This document shows, piece after piece, positions 6,561 to 6,840 of a DNA stretch of 6,840 bases. The notes under the pieces were generated by a model. That model was given only the letters and a program-made list of their open reading frames with translations, did not search any database and was not told where the DNA came from. The stretch lies in assembly GCA_007570945.1 (NCBI GenBank), contig RKSH01000015.1, positions 1 through 6,840 of the forward strand, given 5' to 3'. Origin of the DNA: Gammaproteobacteria bacterium (GTDB lineage Bacteria > Pseudomonadota > Gammaproteobacteria > Arenicellales > Spongiicolonaceae). The first letter of the stretch is position 1; every line of letters starts with the position of its first letter. Made by a program: the position numbers and the translations under genes.

Positions 6561-6659
6561 CCCCGTCCGTCCTCGGGGCGTTGCCGTGTAGTCGGCTTAA
6601 GCGAACCGAGCGGCTCGTTCCCGGCGGTTGCCGGGGCGGCGCTTGACGGCGTCGCCGTC
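6561..6659 (+). other. Hairpin-rich non-coding stretch (possible leader or small RNA)
   Basis: No supported ORF lies here. Successive inverted repeats are CCCCG/CGGGG (6561-6578), GCCG/CGGC (6583-6596), CGAG/CTCG (6607-6617), CCCGGC-GGTT-GCCGGG (6620-6635) and GACGGC-GTC-GCCGTC (6645-6659). The last overlaps the -35 and spacer of promoter P2 and could instead be an operator. I recognise no known RNA family and no terminator. Confidence 0.2.
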
Positions 6660-6670
6660 GGTGCTACACT
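6643..6670 (+). promoter_or_regulatory. Sigma70-like promoter P2 for the gene at 6708
   Basis: TTGACG (6643-6648) and TACACT (6665-6670) are separated by 16 bases, and the -10 is extended (TGC before it). Transcription would start near 6677, giving a leader of about 31 bases. A perfect 6-bp dyad (6645-6659) sits between the two boxes, a classic place for a repressor to bind. Confidence 0.55.
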
Positions 6671-6707
6671 TTGCGCAACTTTCACTTCGCCAATGAGGTA
6701 TTTCGTC

Positions 6708-6840
6708 ATGAACATCATCCACTTCGCCGCCCGCCTTGTCGCCCCCCCCCCGCGATTCGGGGGTTAATTAGCGGCGCGCTACTCGCCATCCTCGCCCTCG
6801 CCGCGGTCCCGCCGGCCGCCGCTCAAACCGACGGTACCGT
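6708..6840 (+). CDS. Start of a secreted protein gene, out of frame at a poly-C tract, 3' end off the window
   Basis: The ATG at 6708 has a ribosome site, TGAGGT (6694-6699), and promoter P2 at a suitable distance. As written, the frame gives 19 codons and stops at TAA 6765-6767, because a run of ten C (6742-6751) shifts it. With one C more (or two fewer) the ORF continues from GCG at 6752 without a stop to base 6840. It then encodes arginines, a hydrophobic core (LISGALLAILALAAV) and a signal-peptidase-I-like site (PPAAA before QTDG). No ATG, GTG or TTG start exists in that second frame between the predicted transcription start and the window end, so the signal peptide can only be made by a length change or slippage at the C run. 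Exported to periplasm, surface or outside by inference; mature function unknown. Sequencing error or pseudogene are alternatives. Confidence 0.55.

Overview
The window is high-GC bacterial DNA, most likely from a proteobacterium. The supports are GC-rich codon use, extended -10 promoters, and the combination of a TcuA-type tricarballylate dehydrogenase, a PotA/FbpC-type ABC ATPase and an anabolic ornithine carbamoyltransferase. The genus cannot be named from sequence alone. I see no tRNA, rRNA, CRISPR array or insertion sequence. Six protein-coding genes are well supported, and a seventh enters at the right edge in a broken reading frame.

Left half, minus strand (right to left): argF (2979-2074) overlaps an ABC transporter ATPase gene (2077-1028) by an ATGA, so the two are probably translationally coupled. 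After 58 bases comes tcuA (969 down to the window edge, 3' end missing). No permease or binding-protein gene for the ATPase is present. Upstream of argF lies an extended -10 promoter (TGCTATACT), immediately followed by a GC-rich stem-loop with a T tract. An in-frame, arginine-containing leader ORF ends inside that stem-loop. The arrangement could be a 5' protective hairpin or an attenuator.

Right half, plus strand: a compact three-gene operon (3216-6518). It encodes the N-terminal and C-terminal halves of a split transketolase, joined by an ATGA overlap, and then an FGGY-family sugar kinase 10 bases further on. The kinase resembles glycerol kinase overall, but three glycerol-contacting positions known from E. 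coli GlpK are changed (Tyr to Leu, Gln to Ser, Phe to Ser). I infer that it phosphorylates a ketose or branched sugar and that the split transketolase then cleaves the product. This would be a small carbon-catabolism module similar in logic to the apulose kinase / apulose-4-phosphate transketolase route. The true substrate is not visible.

From 6519 to 6707 there is a gene-free stretch of about 190 bases with two sigma70-like promoters and a run of perfect short hairpins. It leads into a gene whose start is at 6708. A run of ten C (6742-6751) puts this gene out of frame: as written it stops after 19 codons, whereas one extra C (or two fewer) opens a classical signal peptide continuing past the window edge. 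This is either a phase-variable secreted protein, a pseudogene or a sequencing error, and it is the most checkable oddity here.
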